Program-made: the position numbers and the translations under genes | Origin: CAXXOK01 sp963664595 | GTDB taxonomy: Bacteria > Bacillota > Clostridia > Christensenellales > Aristaeellaceae | DNA length: 64,000 nucleotides | Assembly (NCBI GenBank): GCA_963664595.2 | Contig: CAXXOK010000003.1 | Coordinates: 124,001-188,000, forward strand | Direction of reading: 5' to 3' | Shown: positions 8,374 to 17,246 of the stretch, piece after piece | Numbering within the stretch: the first letter of the stretch is position 1 | Layout: the number at the start of each line of letters is the position of its first letter | Notes under the pieces: model-generated | Seen by the model: the letters and a program-made list of their open reading frames with translations, nothing else | What the model was told of the DNA's origin: nothing | Database searches by the model: none

Positions 8374-9551
8374 TGGACTATTCGCGCTACGTAAACCCGT
8401 CCATTGCCGCCGTTCCCAAATCCGGAATCCGCAGGTTTTTCGATATTGTGCAGACCATGCCCCAGGCTATTTCCCTGGGCGTGGGCGAGCCGGATTTCGT
8501 GACCCCGTTCCACATCCGCAACGCCGCGATTGACAGCATTCTGGATGGTGAAACGCAGTATACCTCCAACGCCGGAAAAATATCCCTGCGCAACGAGATT
8601 TCGTATTATCTCAAGCACCGCTACGGGCTGACCTACGAACCCCAAAATGAGGTCATGGTCACCGTAGGCGCCAGCGAGGGCATTGATCTGGCGCTGCGCG
8701 CCCTTCTCAATCCGGGCGACGAGGTGGTGGTGCCGGAGCCGAGCTATGTCAGCTACTGCCCGGGCGTGATCTTTGCGGGCGGTACTCCCGTGCCGATCCA
8801 GACGCACGCGGATAATAATTTCATGCTGACGCCCGAAACGCTGAAAGCCGCCATAACCCCCAAAACCAAGGTACTGGTCATGCCCTATCCCAACAATCCG
8901 ACCGGCGCCATCATCAACCGCGACAGCCTGCAGAAGCTGCGCGACGTGATCCTGGAAAACGACCTGATTGTGATCAGCGACGAGATCTATTCGGAGCTGA
9001 CCTACAGCCCGGACGGGCATGTGAGCATTGCGTCGCTGCCGGAAATGCGCGAGCGCACCGTTTACATCAACGGCTTTTCCAAGGCGTTTGCCATGACGGG
9101 CTGGCGCGTAGGCTACCTGTGCGCGCCCGCGCCGCTGCTGGAGAACATGCTTAAAATTCACCAGTACGCCATCATGTGCGCGTCGGTACAGGCGCAGGTG
9201 GCAGCCGAAGAAGCGCTCAAACGCGGACGTGAGAACGACTACGACGATGTGAAAACCATGCACGACAGCTACAACCGCCGCCGCCGCCTGATGCTGGACG
9301 GCTTCCGCAAGATGGGGCTGGATTGCTTCGAGCCGCTGGGCGCGTTTTACGTGTTCCCATCCATCCGGAAAACCGGCCTGACAAGCGAAGAATTCTGCGA
9401 GCGGCTGCTGCGGGAAAAAAGCGTAGCCTGCGTGCCGGGCACGGCGTTTGGCGCATGCGGCGAAGGCTTCATCCGTTGCTGCTATGCTACGGCGCTGGAA
9501 CAGCTGACCATTGCACTGAACCGGATCGACGAATTTCTGCAAAGCTTGTAG
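8373..9551 (+). CDS. pyridoxal-phosphate aminotransferase, class I/II
   Basis: A 392-residue fold-type I aminotransferase. SLGVGEPDFVTP near the N-terminus, YTSNAGKISLRNEI, PYPNNPTGA (substrate carboxylate and PLP contacts), SDEIYSELTY and the Schiff-base lysine in GFSKAFAMTGWRVGY (Lys 237) are all present. It resembles aspartate or aromatic-type aminotransferases (PatA-like), but the exact amino donor is uncertain. It is translationally coupled to the Lrp regulator, so the two form one unit. Confidence 0.92.
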   Translation: MDYSRYVNPSIAAVPKSGIRRFFDIVQTMPQAISLGVGEPDFVTPFHIRNAAIDSILDGETQYTSNAGKISLRNEISYYLKHRYGLTYEPQNEVMVTVGASEGIDLALRALLNPGDEVVVPEPSYVSYCPGVIFAGGTPVPIQTHADNNFMLTPETLKAAITPKTKVLVMPYPNNPTGAIINRDSLQKLRDVILENDLIVISDEIYSELTYSPDGHVSIASLPEMRERTVYINGFSKAFAMTGWRVGYLCAPAPLLENMLKIHQYAIMCASVQAQVAAEEALKRGRENDYDDVKTMHDSYNRRRRLMLDGFRKMGLDCFEPLGAFYVFPSIRKTGLTSEEFCERLLREKSVACVPGTAFGACGEGFIRCCYATALEQLTIALNRIDEFLQSL

Positions 9552-9577
9552 GCCAACCCGATTATTGGAGGATATTC

Positions 9578-10768
9578 ATGCTTCGAAAACTCACCGCTGT
9601 GCTGTTAACCCTATGCCTGCTCCTGCCGGTGTGCGCGTTTGCCACCGAGGCGGAAGAGGATACGTCACTGGAACAGGCGCTGATCGACGCGGGTAAAATC
9701 TCCGTCACCATCACCAGCCAGGACGGCGATACCGTTTCCCAGGAGGAGGTCGTGCCGGAAACACCGGTGGACACCACCCTGCCCCGTTATGAGCTGGATG
9801 GTTCCATCGAGCTGAAGATCACCTTCGGCGGCGACTTTACCATCGGCAACAACGTACAGGCAAGCGGGAAATCCATCTTCGAAAAGGAACTGGACCGGCA
9901 GCGCGGGGATCTGAATTTTCTGTTCAACAACGTGAAGGATATTCTGGCAGATGATGATCTGACCATCCTGAACTTTGAGGGAACGCTGACCACCGCATCC
10001 CGCAACCCCCGAAGGGCGGATTACAAATTCCTGTTCCGCGCCGATCCCTCCTATGCGTCGGTACTGCCGGATAACAGCGTGGAGTTTGTAACCCTGGAAA
10101 ACAACCACGTGCTGGACATGGGAGACGAGGGCTATGCCGATACCAAGCAGGCGCTTACCGACGCGGGCGTAGGCTATGCCTGTGAAACCGAGCCGGCGCT
10201 GTTTACGCTGTACGGCGTGCAGATAGGTATTCTCGCGTATCAAACGTTTGACGGCGCGTACGACCGCCTGTATACGCAGGTGCCGGAGGATATCGCGGCG
10301 CTGAAGGCAAAGGGCGCGGAGCTTGTGATCTGTGCCTTCCACTGGGGTGCGGAGCTGGACTACTACCCCAACCAGAACCAGCAGAAGCTGGGGAAGATTG
10401 CCATTGACGGCGGCGCGGACCTGGTGGTGGGGCACCATAGCCACCGGATTAACCCCATTGAGGAGTACAACGGCAAGTACATCGTTTATTCGTTGTCCAA
10501 CTTTGCCTTTGCGGGCAACAACAAGCCCAGCGATATGTCCACCTTCATTTTCCAGATCAAGTTCAACGTGAAGGACGGCGAGGTTACCACGCCGGATGGA
10601 TTTATCATTATCCCAGCCCGCATCTCCTCCAATACCAGCTATAATGATTTTGCGATCACGCCCTATACCAAGTACGAAAATATCGAAAGTGTGATTACCG
10701 TACTGAAAAAGAATGGGGAACAGCTGGAAAACCCGGTACCGGAGTATCCGCTGTCCTGGGATAACTAA
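9578..10768 (+). CDS. CapA-family secreted metallophosphatase-like protein
   Basis: A 396-residue protein with a Sec signal peptide (LTAVLLTLCLLLPVCAFA, cleavage near residue 22) and a short acidic linker. The CapA/PgsA fold motifs follow: FGGDFTIGNN, NFEGTL, LENNHVLDMGDEG, CAFHWGAE and VVGHHSHRINPIE with SLSNFAFAG. The family was named for poly-gamma-glutamate capsule synthesis, but many members are stand-alone envelope phosphoesterase-like proteins. No other capsule gene is adjacent, so a capsule role is not supported by context. GGAG precedes the ATG at 9578. Confidence 0.85.
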   Translation: MLRKLTAVLLTLCLLLPVCAFATEAEEDTSLEQALIDAGKISVTITSQDGDTVSQEEVVPETPVDTTLPRYELDGSIELKITFGGDFTIGNNVQASGKSIFEKELDRQRGDLNFLFNNVKDILADDDLTILNFEGTLTTASRNPRRADYKFLFRADPSYASVLPDNSVEFVTLENNHVLDMGDEGYADTKQALTDAGVGYACETEPALFTLYGVQIGILAYQTFDGAYDRLYTQVPEDIAALKAKGAELVICAFHWGAELDYYPNQNQQKLGKIAIDGGADLVVGHHSHRINPIEEYNGKYIVYSLSNFAFAGNNKPSDMSTFIFQIKFNVKDGEVTTPDGFIIIPARISSNTSYNDFAITPYTKYENIESVITVLKKNGEQLENPVPEYPLSWDN

Positions 10769-11049
10769 ACCGGGGCTGGCTGCCGCGAACCGTTTTCGCT
10801 GTCTCCCGCTGTATCCAATATTGGAAAACAGGACGCGGCTCCTCCCATCCCTGTGTTTGCTTACTTGGTTCATGATGATCCCGCTCCCACACGGCAGTGG
10901 GTTTCCTGAAAACATACCTGTTATGGCACGCCATGTCCGGAGGGCAACGGCTCTCCTGGCATGGCGGTTTCCGTTGTCTGCACTGTAAATCCATCCGCAA
11001 TTTTACCCTGCGATGGATTGAAGAATTATTGATAAAAGGAGGGGATAGT
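10769..11049 (+). other. non-coding gap with an imperfect inverted repeat
   Basis: No convincing gene is seen. A long imperfect hairpin spans 10929-10966 (CGCCATG...CATGGCG arms) without a T-run, so it is not a clear terminator. Confidence 0.4.
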
Positions 11050-11598
11050 ATGCCCTATATGCGCGGAGAACGGGTGATGCTGCGCAACTACCGCCAGGAG
11101 GATTTTCCCCATATCCGCAAATGGACTAACGACTGGGAAACGATAAAGTACCTGTCGTCAATCTTCTGGTTTCCGCAATCCGAGACGGATACAAGTGAGT
11201 TCCTTACACGCGCCATGCGGGCCGCACCAAACGCCGCTTACTTTGTGATTGCCGATATCCAGGATGAATCTTACATCGGGCAGATGGATATGTTTGAAAT
11301 CAACTGGAGAACCAGAGTCGGGAAAATCGGCATGGTGATCGGCAGCGGGGATAAGCGCGGCAAGGGATACGGCAGCGAGGCGATGAAGCTGATGCTGGAT
11401 TATGCCTTTGGTGTGCTCGGCCTGGAACGGGTGGAATTGGACGTATACACCGAAAACGTACGCGCCATCCGCTGTTATGAAAAAGCAGGATTTATAAAGG
11501 AAGGCACCCGCCGCCATGCCACAATAGTGAACGGGAAATATACCGATGTGCTCATGATGGCTGTGATTCAAGAGGACTGGGAACAACAGCAAGCGTAA
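11050..11598 (+). CDS. GNAT family N-acetyltransferase (RimJ/RimL-like)
   Basis: A 182-residue GNAT protein. MRGERVMLRNYRQEDFPHIRKW is typical of the RimJ/RimL subgroup, the acetyl-CoA pyrophosphate loop is GSGDKRGKGYGSEAMKLML, and LERVELDVYTENVRAIRCYEKAGF completes the fold. Substrates of this group include ribosomal protein N-termini, amino sugars and drugs; none can be assigned. AGGAGGGG precedes the ATG at 11050. Confidence 0.88.
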   Translation: MPYMRGERVMLRNYRQEDFPHIRKWTNDWETIKYLSSIFWFPQSETDTSEFLTRAMRAAPNAAYFVIADIQDESYIGQMDMFEINWRTRVGKIGMVIGSGDKRGKGYGSEAMKLMLDYAFGVLGLERVELDVYTENVRAIRCYEKAGFIKEGTRRHATIVNGKYTDVLMMAVIQEDWEQQQA

Positions 11599-11613
11599 TC
11601 TATTGAAAAACCA

Positions 11614-11643
11614 GAAAACCCGGAGCATCAGCTTCGGGTTTTT
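11614..11643 (+). terminator. terminator after the acetyltransferase (first copy of a duplicated hairpin)
   Basis: AACCCGGAGC pairs with GCTTCGGGTT around ATCA, followed by TTT. A 27-base stretch containing the same hairpin recurs at 11829-11856, on the far side of a dispersed repeat. Confidence 0.8.
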
Positions 11644-11647
11644 GCCT

Positions 11648-11823
11648 GTCAAAGAACCTCTTCGGGTCGTTATCGCCGCACGCTTCATAGCGCCTTGGGC
11701 GCTGTTCGCTCGCTTACCCCTTTGTTGTAACACAAACCTTTGGGGTTCCACCCCAATCCTCGGCAAGGGTTTCACCCCTGCACCCTGACCAGGACTTTCA
11801 GCCCTGGACCCTTCTTTTTCGAC
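11648..11823 (-). repeat. dispersed multi-hairpin repeat, copy 1
   Basis: Read on the minus strand this element begins GAAAAAGAAGGGTCCAGGG and ends GGCGATAACGACCCGAAG..TTTGACAG. It matches the plus strand at 57216-57393 along its whole length. It can fold into four successive hairpins: CCAGGGCT/AGTCCTGG, GGGGT/ACCCT, TTGGGGT/ACCCCAA, and ACAGCGCC/GGCGCTAT. Between the copies the stems differ by paired changes, so RNA or cruciform structure seems to be kept. It contains no open frame of note. It looks like a MITE- or REP-like non-autonomous element. Confidence 0.8.
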
Positions 11824-11830
11824 AGCCTGA

Positions 11831-11856
11831 AACCCGGAGCATCAGCTTCGGGTTTT
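11831..11856 (+). terminator. second copy of the duplicated terminator hairpin
   Basis: The stem-loop is identical to the one at 11617-11640 and is followed by TTTT. It directly abuts the outer end of the dispersed repeat. Confidence 0.7.
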
Positions 11857-11959
11857 CACTTCATTTTCTAAGGTTATCATACCATAAAAACGCTTGAAAT
11901 TCAAGTCTTGTCTTTGCCGGAGAACCCGTGTAGCATGAGCGGGAAAGGGGATGTAACAG

Positions 11960-12412
11960 ATGGATGAACCAGCGAGGAAGAACCTGATTCTGCAGCAGCG
12001 TACGGCGCAGCTGGCGCAGATGCGCAAAACAAACGAACTGGCCTACGCTTATGGCAATGTGCTCAGCGAAGCGCAGCTGCTGTCCCTGATCAACGCCGAA
12101 GCGCAAACCCAGCGCGATTACGGCCGGCTGGAATTTGGGGAGGGTATTTTACCGCGCCTGATGTACGCGTTCTTCGATTCTCCCTTGATTGCCAAGCACG
12201 ATTATTACAACACATTGGGTACCCTGCAGGAGCTGTTTTATGCCTATCACGACGAGATGAACGATTCGCTCACCGATGACGAGCTGGTGGAAGCCATGCA
12301 CAAGCTGTTTCATGGGAGGGCGGAGGGATCGCTGGAGTATATGGAAAACATTTCTCCCATACATCTCATCCGTGCGCTGAACGATGAGGAAGCAGAGGAT
12401 GAAGATGACTGA
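11960..12412 (+). CDS. DUF6323-type hypothetical protein
   Basis: A 150-residue protein, largely helical, with an acidic C-terminus. The middle, TLGTLQELFYAYHDEMNDSLTDDELVEAM, and the stretch FHGRAEGSLEYMENIS resemble the DUF6323 family as I remember it. Function is unknown. It overlaps the next gene, whose start lies within its last codons, so the two are very likely co-translated. Confidence 0.6.
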   Translation: MDEPARKNLILQQRTAQLAQMRKTNELAYAYGNVLSEAQLLSLINAEAQTQRDYGRLEFGEGILPRLMYAFFDSPLIAKHDYYNTLGTLQELFYAYHDEMNDSLTDDELVEAMHKLFHGRAEGSLEYMENISPIHLIRALNDEEAEDEDD

Positions 12413-13352
12413 TCCCCTGAATGTCACAGGAATGTACTTTCCCACCCCGCAGGAAGCGCCGCCCACGCCGGAGGAGGCGGAAGAAATACAGGCCCGGCTG
12501 TGGACACTGCTGACGAAGCAGGTCCGCCTGTACACCCAGGGCGATCATTCCTCCCTGCGGGAGGAGGAAGCGGCGGAGCTTCTGCAATCGCTGATCTTTT
12601 CACTGCAAACGGAGCTGCACAAAAACGGTCTGCCCATGCGCGCGCTACTCACCTGCGATTTGGCGGCCATGCTGAAAGCGGCGCAGCATACCCTTCACCT
12701 GCAGGTGCAAACCGCCGATACGCTGTACAGGATAGCGCTGCGAAGCGTGGCGGTGTTTGGCAGCTGCTCGCTTACCGATACGCTGGAGGGCATCGGGCAG
12801 TTTTTCCGGCTCTATGATATCCGCCTGCACGCGCATCAAATTCCCGCATCCATCGATTATCCGCTGTGCGTGCCTGTGCCCGAAACGCTGCGGGGCGTGC
12901 TGTATATCCGTGCCTATCTGGACAGGCTGCTGTTGGAAAACAAGCTGATCACGCGCTTTGCTCCGGCACGTGTAACCGCGCTGCTGGAACGCTCGTCGCC
13001 GGATTACCGGGAGCTGCTGCAAAACCTGTACGAGCCTGTGGCGGCCAACGTGGTCGGGCTTTCGCTGCTGGGTGGCGGAGAAGCGCTGCTGGAGATCAGC
13101 GATGCGCAGGCGGTGCGGATCCACACGCTGCTGGCGTCCTTGCCCGAGGCGCAGGCCTACGCAAGGCTTTCGCAGGCCGCTCACGATGCCTGCGGCAGGC
13201 TGAAGCTCGCCGGAGAGGATTCGGTTGATTATCTCGCGCAGGCGGCCCAGTCGCTCTATCCGCGCCTTGTTCTTTCCCCTGAAAGCGCGGCGGGTGTTTT
13301 TCCCGCTTGCGGGAATCCGTTCGTACCGATAGCCGACAGGGAAGAGGGCTGA
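12405..13352 (+). CDS. DUF6179-type hypothetical protein
   Basis: A 315-residue cytoplasmic, helix-rich protein without signal peptide or membrane segment. It resembles DUF6179, which I recall occurring next to DUF6323. Motifs include LIFSLQTELHKNGLPMRALL and a central YDIRLHAHQIPASIDYPLCVPV. ATG 12405 is preferred because AGAGG lies six bases upstream; earlier in-frame ATGs at 12384 and 12399 lack a spaced ribosome site. It overlaps the upstream gene by 8 bases. No catalytic motif is visible. Confidence 0.6.
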   Translation: MTDPLNVTGMYFPTPQEAPPTPEEAEEIQARLWTLLTKQVRLYTQGDHSSLREEEAAELLQSLIFSLQTELHKNGLPMRALLTCDLAAMLKAAQHTLHLQVQTADTLYRIALRSVAVFGSCSLTDTLEGIGQFFRLYDIRLHAHQIPASIDYPLCVPVPETLRGVLYIRAYLDRLLLENKLITRFAPARVTALLERSSPDYRELLQNLYEPVAANVVGLSLLGGGEALLEISDAQAVRIHTLLASLPEAQAYARLSQAAHDACGRLKLAGEDSVDYLAQAAQSLYPRLVLSPESAAGVFPACGNPFVPIADREEG

Positions 13353-13404
13353 GCCTGTCCGGCTGAAAAAGTCCGCATGGAAACGCAACTCAAGCCACGC
13401 AGCA

Positions 13405-13433
13405 TTGACTTTCGAACTTTGTTTCGATACAAT
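13405..13433 (+). promoter_or_regulatory. sigma-A promoter of the aspartokinase gene
   Basis: TTGACT and TACAAT are spaced by exactly 17 bases, about 30 bases before the coding start. No lysine riboswitch precedes it, because the leader is too short. Confidence 0.85.
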
Positions 13434-13463
13434 ATCTGATTGTGAAGGCAAGGAGGATATGAC

Positions 13464-14789
13464 ATGGGCAAGATCGTTGCGAAGTTTGGCGGCAGTTCAC
13501 TTTCCGATGCGGGGCAGTTTCAGAAAGTTCGGAATATCATCAGTATGGATGAGCGGCGCGTTTATATCGTGCCCAGTGCGCCAGGCAAACGGCATGCTCA
13601 GGACGATAAAGTAACCGATATGCTCTACCAGGCGCACCGCCTGTCCTGCACGGGCGGCGATTGCCGTGATCTTTTCGGGCGTATCCGGGAACGGTATCAG
13701 GCGATTGCCAACGATCTTTCCATTGATATAGACCTTGAGGCGGAGTTTAGCCGCATCCGGGAGGACCTGGATAAGGGGCAGAACTGCGATTATTGCGCCA
13801 GCCGCGGCGAATACCTGAACGGCTTGCTGCTCAGCAAATATCTGGGCTTTCAGTTTATTGATCCCAAGGACGCCATCTTTTTCCGGGAAAACGGCACGCT
13901 GGATTCCGAGCGCACCAACCAGGTGCTGGGCGACCTGCTGCGCAGCGTAAGCAACGCCGTAATCCCCGGTTTTTACGGTTCCATGCCAAACGGAACCATC
14001 CATACGTTTTCACGGGGCGGCAGCGATATCACGGGCGCGATCGTCGCCCGCGCGGCCGACGCCGAATGCTACGAGAACTGGACGGATGTATCGGGCTTTC
14101 TCATGGCGGATCCCCGCATTGTGCCCGACGCGAAGGTAATCCATTCGCTCACCTATCAGGAGCTGCGGGAGCTTGCCTACATGGGCGCCACCGTGCTACA
14201 TGAGGAGAGCGTGTTCCCCGTGCACCGCGCGGGCATCCCCACCAATATCCGCAATACCAACCAGCCCAACGATATCGGTACCATGATTACCCATCAGACC
14301 GAGGAAACGAACAACGGCCACGTCATCACCGGCATTGCGGGGCGCACGGGCTTTTCCGTAATCTCCGTGGAAAAGGCGATGATGAACATCGAGCGCGGCT
14401 TTGGCCGCAAGGTGCTGCAGGCCATCGAGGACGCGGGGCTGAGCTTTGAACACCTGCCCACGGGCATTGATTCGCTGTGCGTGGTGCTGGAAACCGAGCA
14501 GCTGGAACCCTTGAAAGACAAAGTGAAGAGCCGCATTCTGGAGCTGGCGCAGCCCGACACCATCCAGATCCAGGACGGCATGGGGCTGATCGCCACCGTG
14601 GGCCGCGGTATGGTGCACAATCCCGGCACGGCGGCACGGCTGTTTTCGGCGCTGAGCAAGGCGCATGTGAACGTACGTATGATTGACCAGGGATCGGGCG
14701 AGCTGAGCATTTTGGTCGGCGTGGATTCTTCCGACTTCAAAACGGCCATTCAGGCGATCTATAAGGAGTTTGTGCTGCAGGAGGCGTAG
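13464..14789 (+). CDS. aspartate kinase
   Basis: A 441-residue monofunctional aspartokinase. The N-terminal KFGGSS nucleotide-binding motif is at residues 7-12, FSRGGSDITGAIVARA and the WTDVSGFLMADPRIV region form the kinase domain, and two C-terminal ACT domains follow (GFSVISVEKAMM.., LIATVGRGMVHNPGTAARLF with NVRMIDQGSGELSILVGV). It catalyses the first step of the aspartate pathway to lysine, threonine, methionine and diaminopimelate. The ACT domains imply allosteric feedback by an end product. It has its own promoter and AGGAGG site; the next gene begins one base after the stop. Confidence 0.95.
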   Translation: MGKIVAKFGGSSLSDAGQFQKVRNIISMDERRVYIVPSAPGKRHAQDDKVTDMLYQAHRLSCTGGDCRDLFGRIRERYQAIANDLSIDIDLEAEFSRIREDLDKGQNCDYCASRGEYLNGLLLSKYLGFQFIDPKDAIFFRENGTLDSERTNQVLGDLLRSVSNAVIPGFYGSMPNGTIHTFSRGGSDITGAIVARAADAECYENWTDVSGFLMADPRIVPDAKVIHSLTYQELRELAYMGATVLHEESVFPVHRAGIPTNIRNTNQPNDIGTMITHQTEETNNGHVITGIAGRTGFSVISVEKAMMNIERGFGRKVLQAIEDAGLSFEHLPTGIDSLCVVLETEQLEPLKDKVKSRILELAQPDTIQIQDGMGLIATVGRGMVHNPGTAARLFSALSKAHVNVRMIDQGSGELSILVGVDSSDFKTAIQAIYKEFVLQEA

Positions 14790-14790
14790 A

Positions 14791-16389
14791 ATGAACAACA
14801 CCCTCCCTATCCAACCGGAACCGTTTCATTCCAGGCCGCAGAAATTCTGGTATTCTTTCTGTGCGGTTTGCTTATCCCTTTATCTGTCCGCCGCGCTCTA
14901 CCTGTGCCGCAGCGGATTGTTTTTATCGCTGCTGCAAACGGCGGCGGCCGCGGTACTGTTTTTGCTGATTGCGGCGGCTGCTTTTTTGGCGCTTCGGTTT
15001 TTATCTGTACGTCCGCTGCCGAGGCGAGCGCTTGGGGTGCGCAAGCGGCTGAGCTTCAAAGTGTTTGCACTGTCGGCGGGCATAAGCCTGGCGCTGCTGG
15101 GCGTGTTTGTGGCGGCGGATTATCCGGGCGGGGTTTCGGTGGATTCCGCTGTGCAGTGGACGCAGGCGGCCACCCATACCTATAGCAACTGGCATCCCGT
15201 TTTTCACACGCTGCTGCTGCGGCTTGGGTATCTGCTCCGGCCAAACTACGGCTTTGTCGTCGCGCTGCAATGCGGACTTTTCAGCCTGGCGGCGGGGTAT
15301 CTGGTCGCGGTGCTGCACGCATGGGGGATACGGCTGTGGGCGCTTCTGCTTGTGCAGGCGGCCGTCACCCTGTCGCCGATCGTCGGCAACACGATGATGT
15401 ACCTGTGGAAGGACAACGCGATGACCATCGGCGCGACGCTGCTGCTTGCGCAGGGCGTAAACCTGTATTTCAGCCGCGGCCAGTGGATCAGGCGGCTGCC
15501 CAACGCCGCCGCCTTCGGGCTGGCGCTGGCCTTTACCACCATGGTGCGGCACAATGCGATGTTTTTTACACTGCCGCTGCTGGTCACCGCGTTTTTATGT
15601 TATCGGGGGCAGCTGAAGGGGCTGCTGGTTGCCCTGAGCGTGCTGGCCGCCTGCCTTGCGCTGGTATGGGGGCCGCTGTACAGCGCGCTGAACGTGGCCT
15701 ATCCCAACAACACGCTGGAGGAGAGCATCGGCATCCCGATGACGGTGATCTCCGATATCCGCAAGCAGAATCCAGACGCGCTGGATGAGGAAACCAGAGC
15801 GTTTACCGATGCCATGGCCGACGGGCAGGGCTGGGAGAACTACCAGCTGCACACCTATAATTCCATCAAGTTCGGGCTTGCACGGCAGGCGGTATCGCAC
15901 GCCGCCATGACGGATATCCTGCGCATGGCCCTGAGCGCCGCGCGCAACGACCCGCGGACGGCGTTTCTGGCTGTGTGCGGGGTTACGGATCTGGTATGGG
16001 GGCTTGCGGATGAGGGCGATGCGCTGATCCAGGTGCGCAACTCGCATGATCTGCCCGGCGTGCCCGTGCTGGACCGTACCCTGAACCGCGTTGGCAAGGC
16101 TGTGAAGAGCGTGCTGACCTTGCCCTATGATGTATTTCCGCTACGTTACCTGTTCAGCAATATCGGTGTCACATTTGTTTTGATGCTGATCGCGGCGCTG
16201 TGGGCTATCCGGCAGAACGGCACGGCCGCTTTGCTGATCGCGCTGCCCGCGCTGATCTATAACCTCGGCACCATGGCGGTGCTCTGCGGCAAGGATGCCC
16301 GGTTTTTTGCCTTCAGTCCGCTGTACTGCCTGTTTGCTTTGTTCGTGCTGCTGCATAAATTGCCCGATGAAAACGAGGAACACGCATGA
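14791..16389 (+). CDS. polytopic membrane protein, DUF6020 / glycosyltransferase-C-like
   Basis: A 532-residue protein with roughly a dozen hydrophobic segments. An outside loop after the first segments carries YPGGVSVDSAVQW (Asp 118) and SNWHPVFHTLLL (His 135), the pattern seen in DUF6020 and related lipid-linked-sugar glycosyltransferases. A second loop has NTMMYLWKDNAM. These features suggest transfer of a sugar from a polyprenyl carrier on the outer face of the membrane, which is inference from fold type. It starts right behind the aspartokinase gene and overlaps the following TSUP gene (ATGA). Confidence 0.65.
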   Translation: MNNTLPIQPEPFHSRPQKFWYSFCAVCLSLYLSAALYLCRSGLFLSLLQTAAAAVLFLLIAAAAFLALRFLSVRPLPRRALGVRKRLSFKVFALSAGISLALLGVFVAADYPGGVSVDSAVQWTQAATHTYSNWHPVFHTLLLRLGYLLRPNYGFVVALQCGLFSLAAGYLVAVLHAWGIRLWALLLVQAAVTLSPIVGNTMMYLWKDNAMTIGATLLLAQGVNLYFSRGQWIRRLPNAAAFGLALAFTTMVRHNAMFFTLPLLVTAFLCYRGQLKGLLVALSVLAACLALVWGPLYSALNVAYPNNTLEESIGIPMTVISDIRKQNPDALDEETRAFTDAMADGQGWENYQLHTYNSIKFGLARQAVSHAAMTDILRMALSAARNDPRTAFLAVCGVTDLVWGLADEGDALIQVRNSHDLPGVPVLDRTLNRVGKAVKSVLTLPYDVFPLRYLFSNIGVTFVLMLIAALWAIRQNGTAALLIALPALIYNLGTMAVLCGKDARFFAFSPLYCLFALFVLLHKLPDENEEHA

Positions 16390-17156
16390 CGTTAACGGCC
16401 AACATGTTTCTGATCATATGTCCACTTGCCTTTATGGCCGGTTTTCTGGATTCCATCGCGGGCGGCGGCGGTATGATCACCCTGCCCGCCTATTATCTGG
16501 CGGGGCTGCCGCCGGCCATTGCGGCCGGCACCAACAAGCTGTCCGCATCCATGGGCACGGTGGTTGCAACGGCCAATTATGCCAAAGCGGGCAAGATTAA
16601 TTTCCGCATCGGCATTCCCGCCGTGATCGGGGCGTTGATCTGCGGCACGCTGGGCGCGCTGGTGCTCACGGCCCTGCCGCAGAACGTGGTGCGTATCCTG
16701 GTGCTGTGCTGCATTCCCATCGCGGCGGTATTCACCCTGCGCAAGCCCAAACAACGGGAAAGCCGAACCTTTGGAGACAGGGCATTGCTATGGCTTTCGG
16801 TGCTGGTGGGTTGTGCCATGGGGTTTTATGACGGGCTGATCGGCCCCGGTACAGGCACGTTTTTGATCCTGCTGTTTTTGCAGGTGTTTCAGCTGGAAGC
16901 GGTGGAAGCCAGCGGTACGGCGAAGATCGTCAACCTCGCCGGGAATATCGCGGCGCTGTGCAGCTTTTTATTTACGGGCAATGTGCTGGTGTGGCTGGGC
17001 ATCCCGGCCGGGATGTTCACCATGGTCGGCGCGTTTTTCGGCAGCCGACTGACGATTAAAAAGGGCGGCAGGCTGATCCGGGTGATGATGCTGGTGGTGC
17101 TGGCGCTGCTGTTATTAAAAATTCTGGCGGATATCGTACTGCCGTCCGCCGGATGA
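16386..17156 (+). CDS. TSUP/TauE-SafE family transporter
   Basis: A 256-residue membrane protein of about eight segments. GFLDSIAGGGGMITLPAYYLAGLPP near the N-terminus and the second half-repeat DGLIGPGTGTFLILLF are the duplicated TSUP signatures. Family members export sulfite, sulfoacetate or other organic anions. Its start overlaps the upstream stop by four bases. Confidence 0.88.
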   Translation: MTLTANMFLIICPLAFMAGFLDSIAGGGGMITLPAYYLAGLPPAIAAGTNKLSASMGTVVATANYAKAGKINFRIGIPAVIGALICGTLGALVLTALPQNVVRILVLCCIPIAAVFTLRKPKQRESRTFGDRALLWLSVLVGCAMGFYDGLIGPGTGTFLILLFLQVFQLEAVEASGTAKIVNLAGNIAALCSFLFTGNVLVWLGIPAGMFTMVGAFFGSRLTIKKGGRLIRVMMLVVLALLLLKILADIVLPSAG

Positions 17157-17167
17157 TTGCCCGGCAT

Positions 17168-17196
17168 TTGCTTGCCAAAGGGCTGCCGAATATGGT
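17168..17196 (+). promoter_or_regulatory. possible promoter of the anti-sigma/sigma pair
   Basis: TTGCTT and TATGGT are spaced by 17 bases, about 50 bases before the anti-sigma-like gene. Confidence 0.4.
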
Positions 17197-17246
17197 AGCA
17201 TAAACCGAACCGAAACCTAACGGGAACGGTGAAAGAGGAGAAGGCG

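Noticed and set aside
7783..9542. Long minus-strand frames opposite fhs, the Lrp regulator and the aminotransferase
   Set aside because: They are antisense shadows of conserved GC-rich genes with no recognisable protein pattern.
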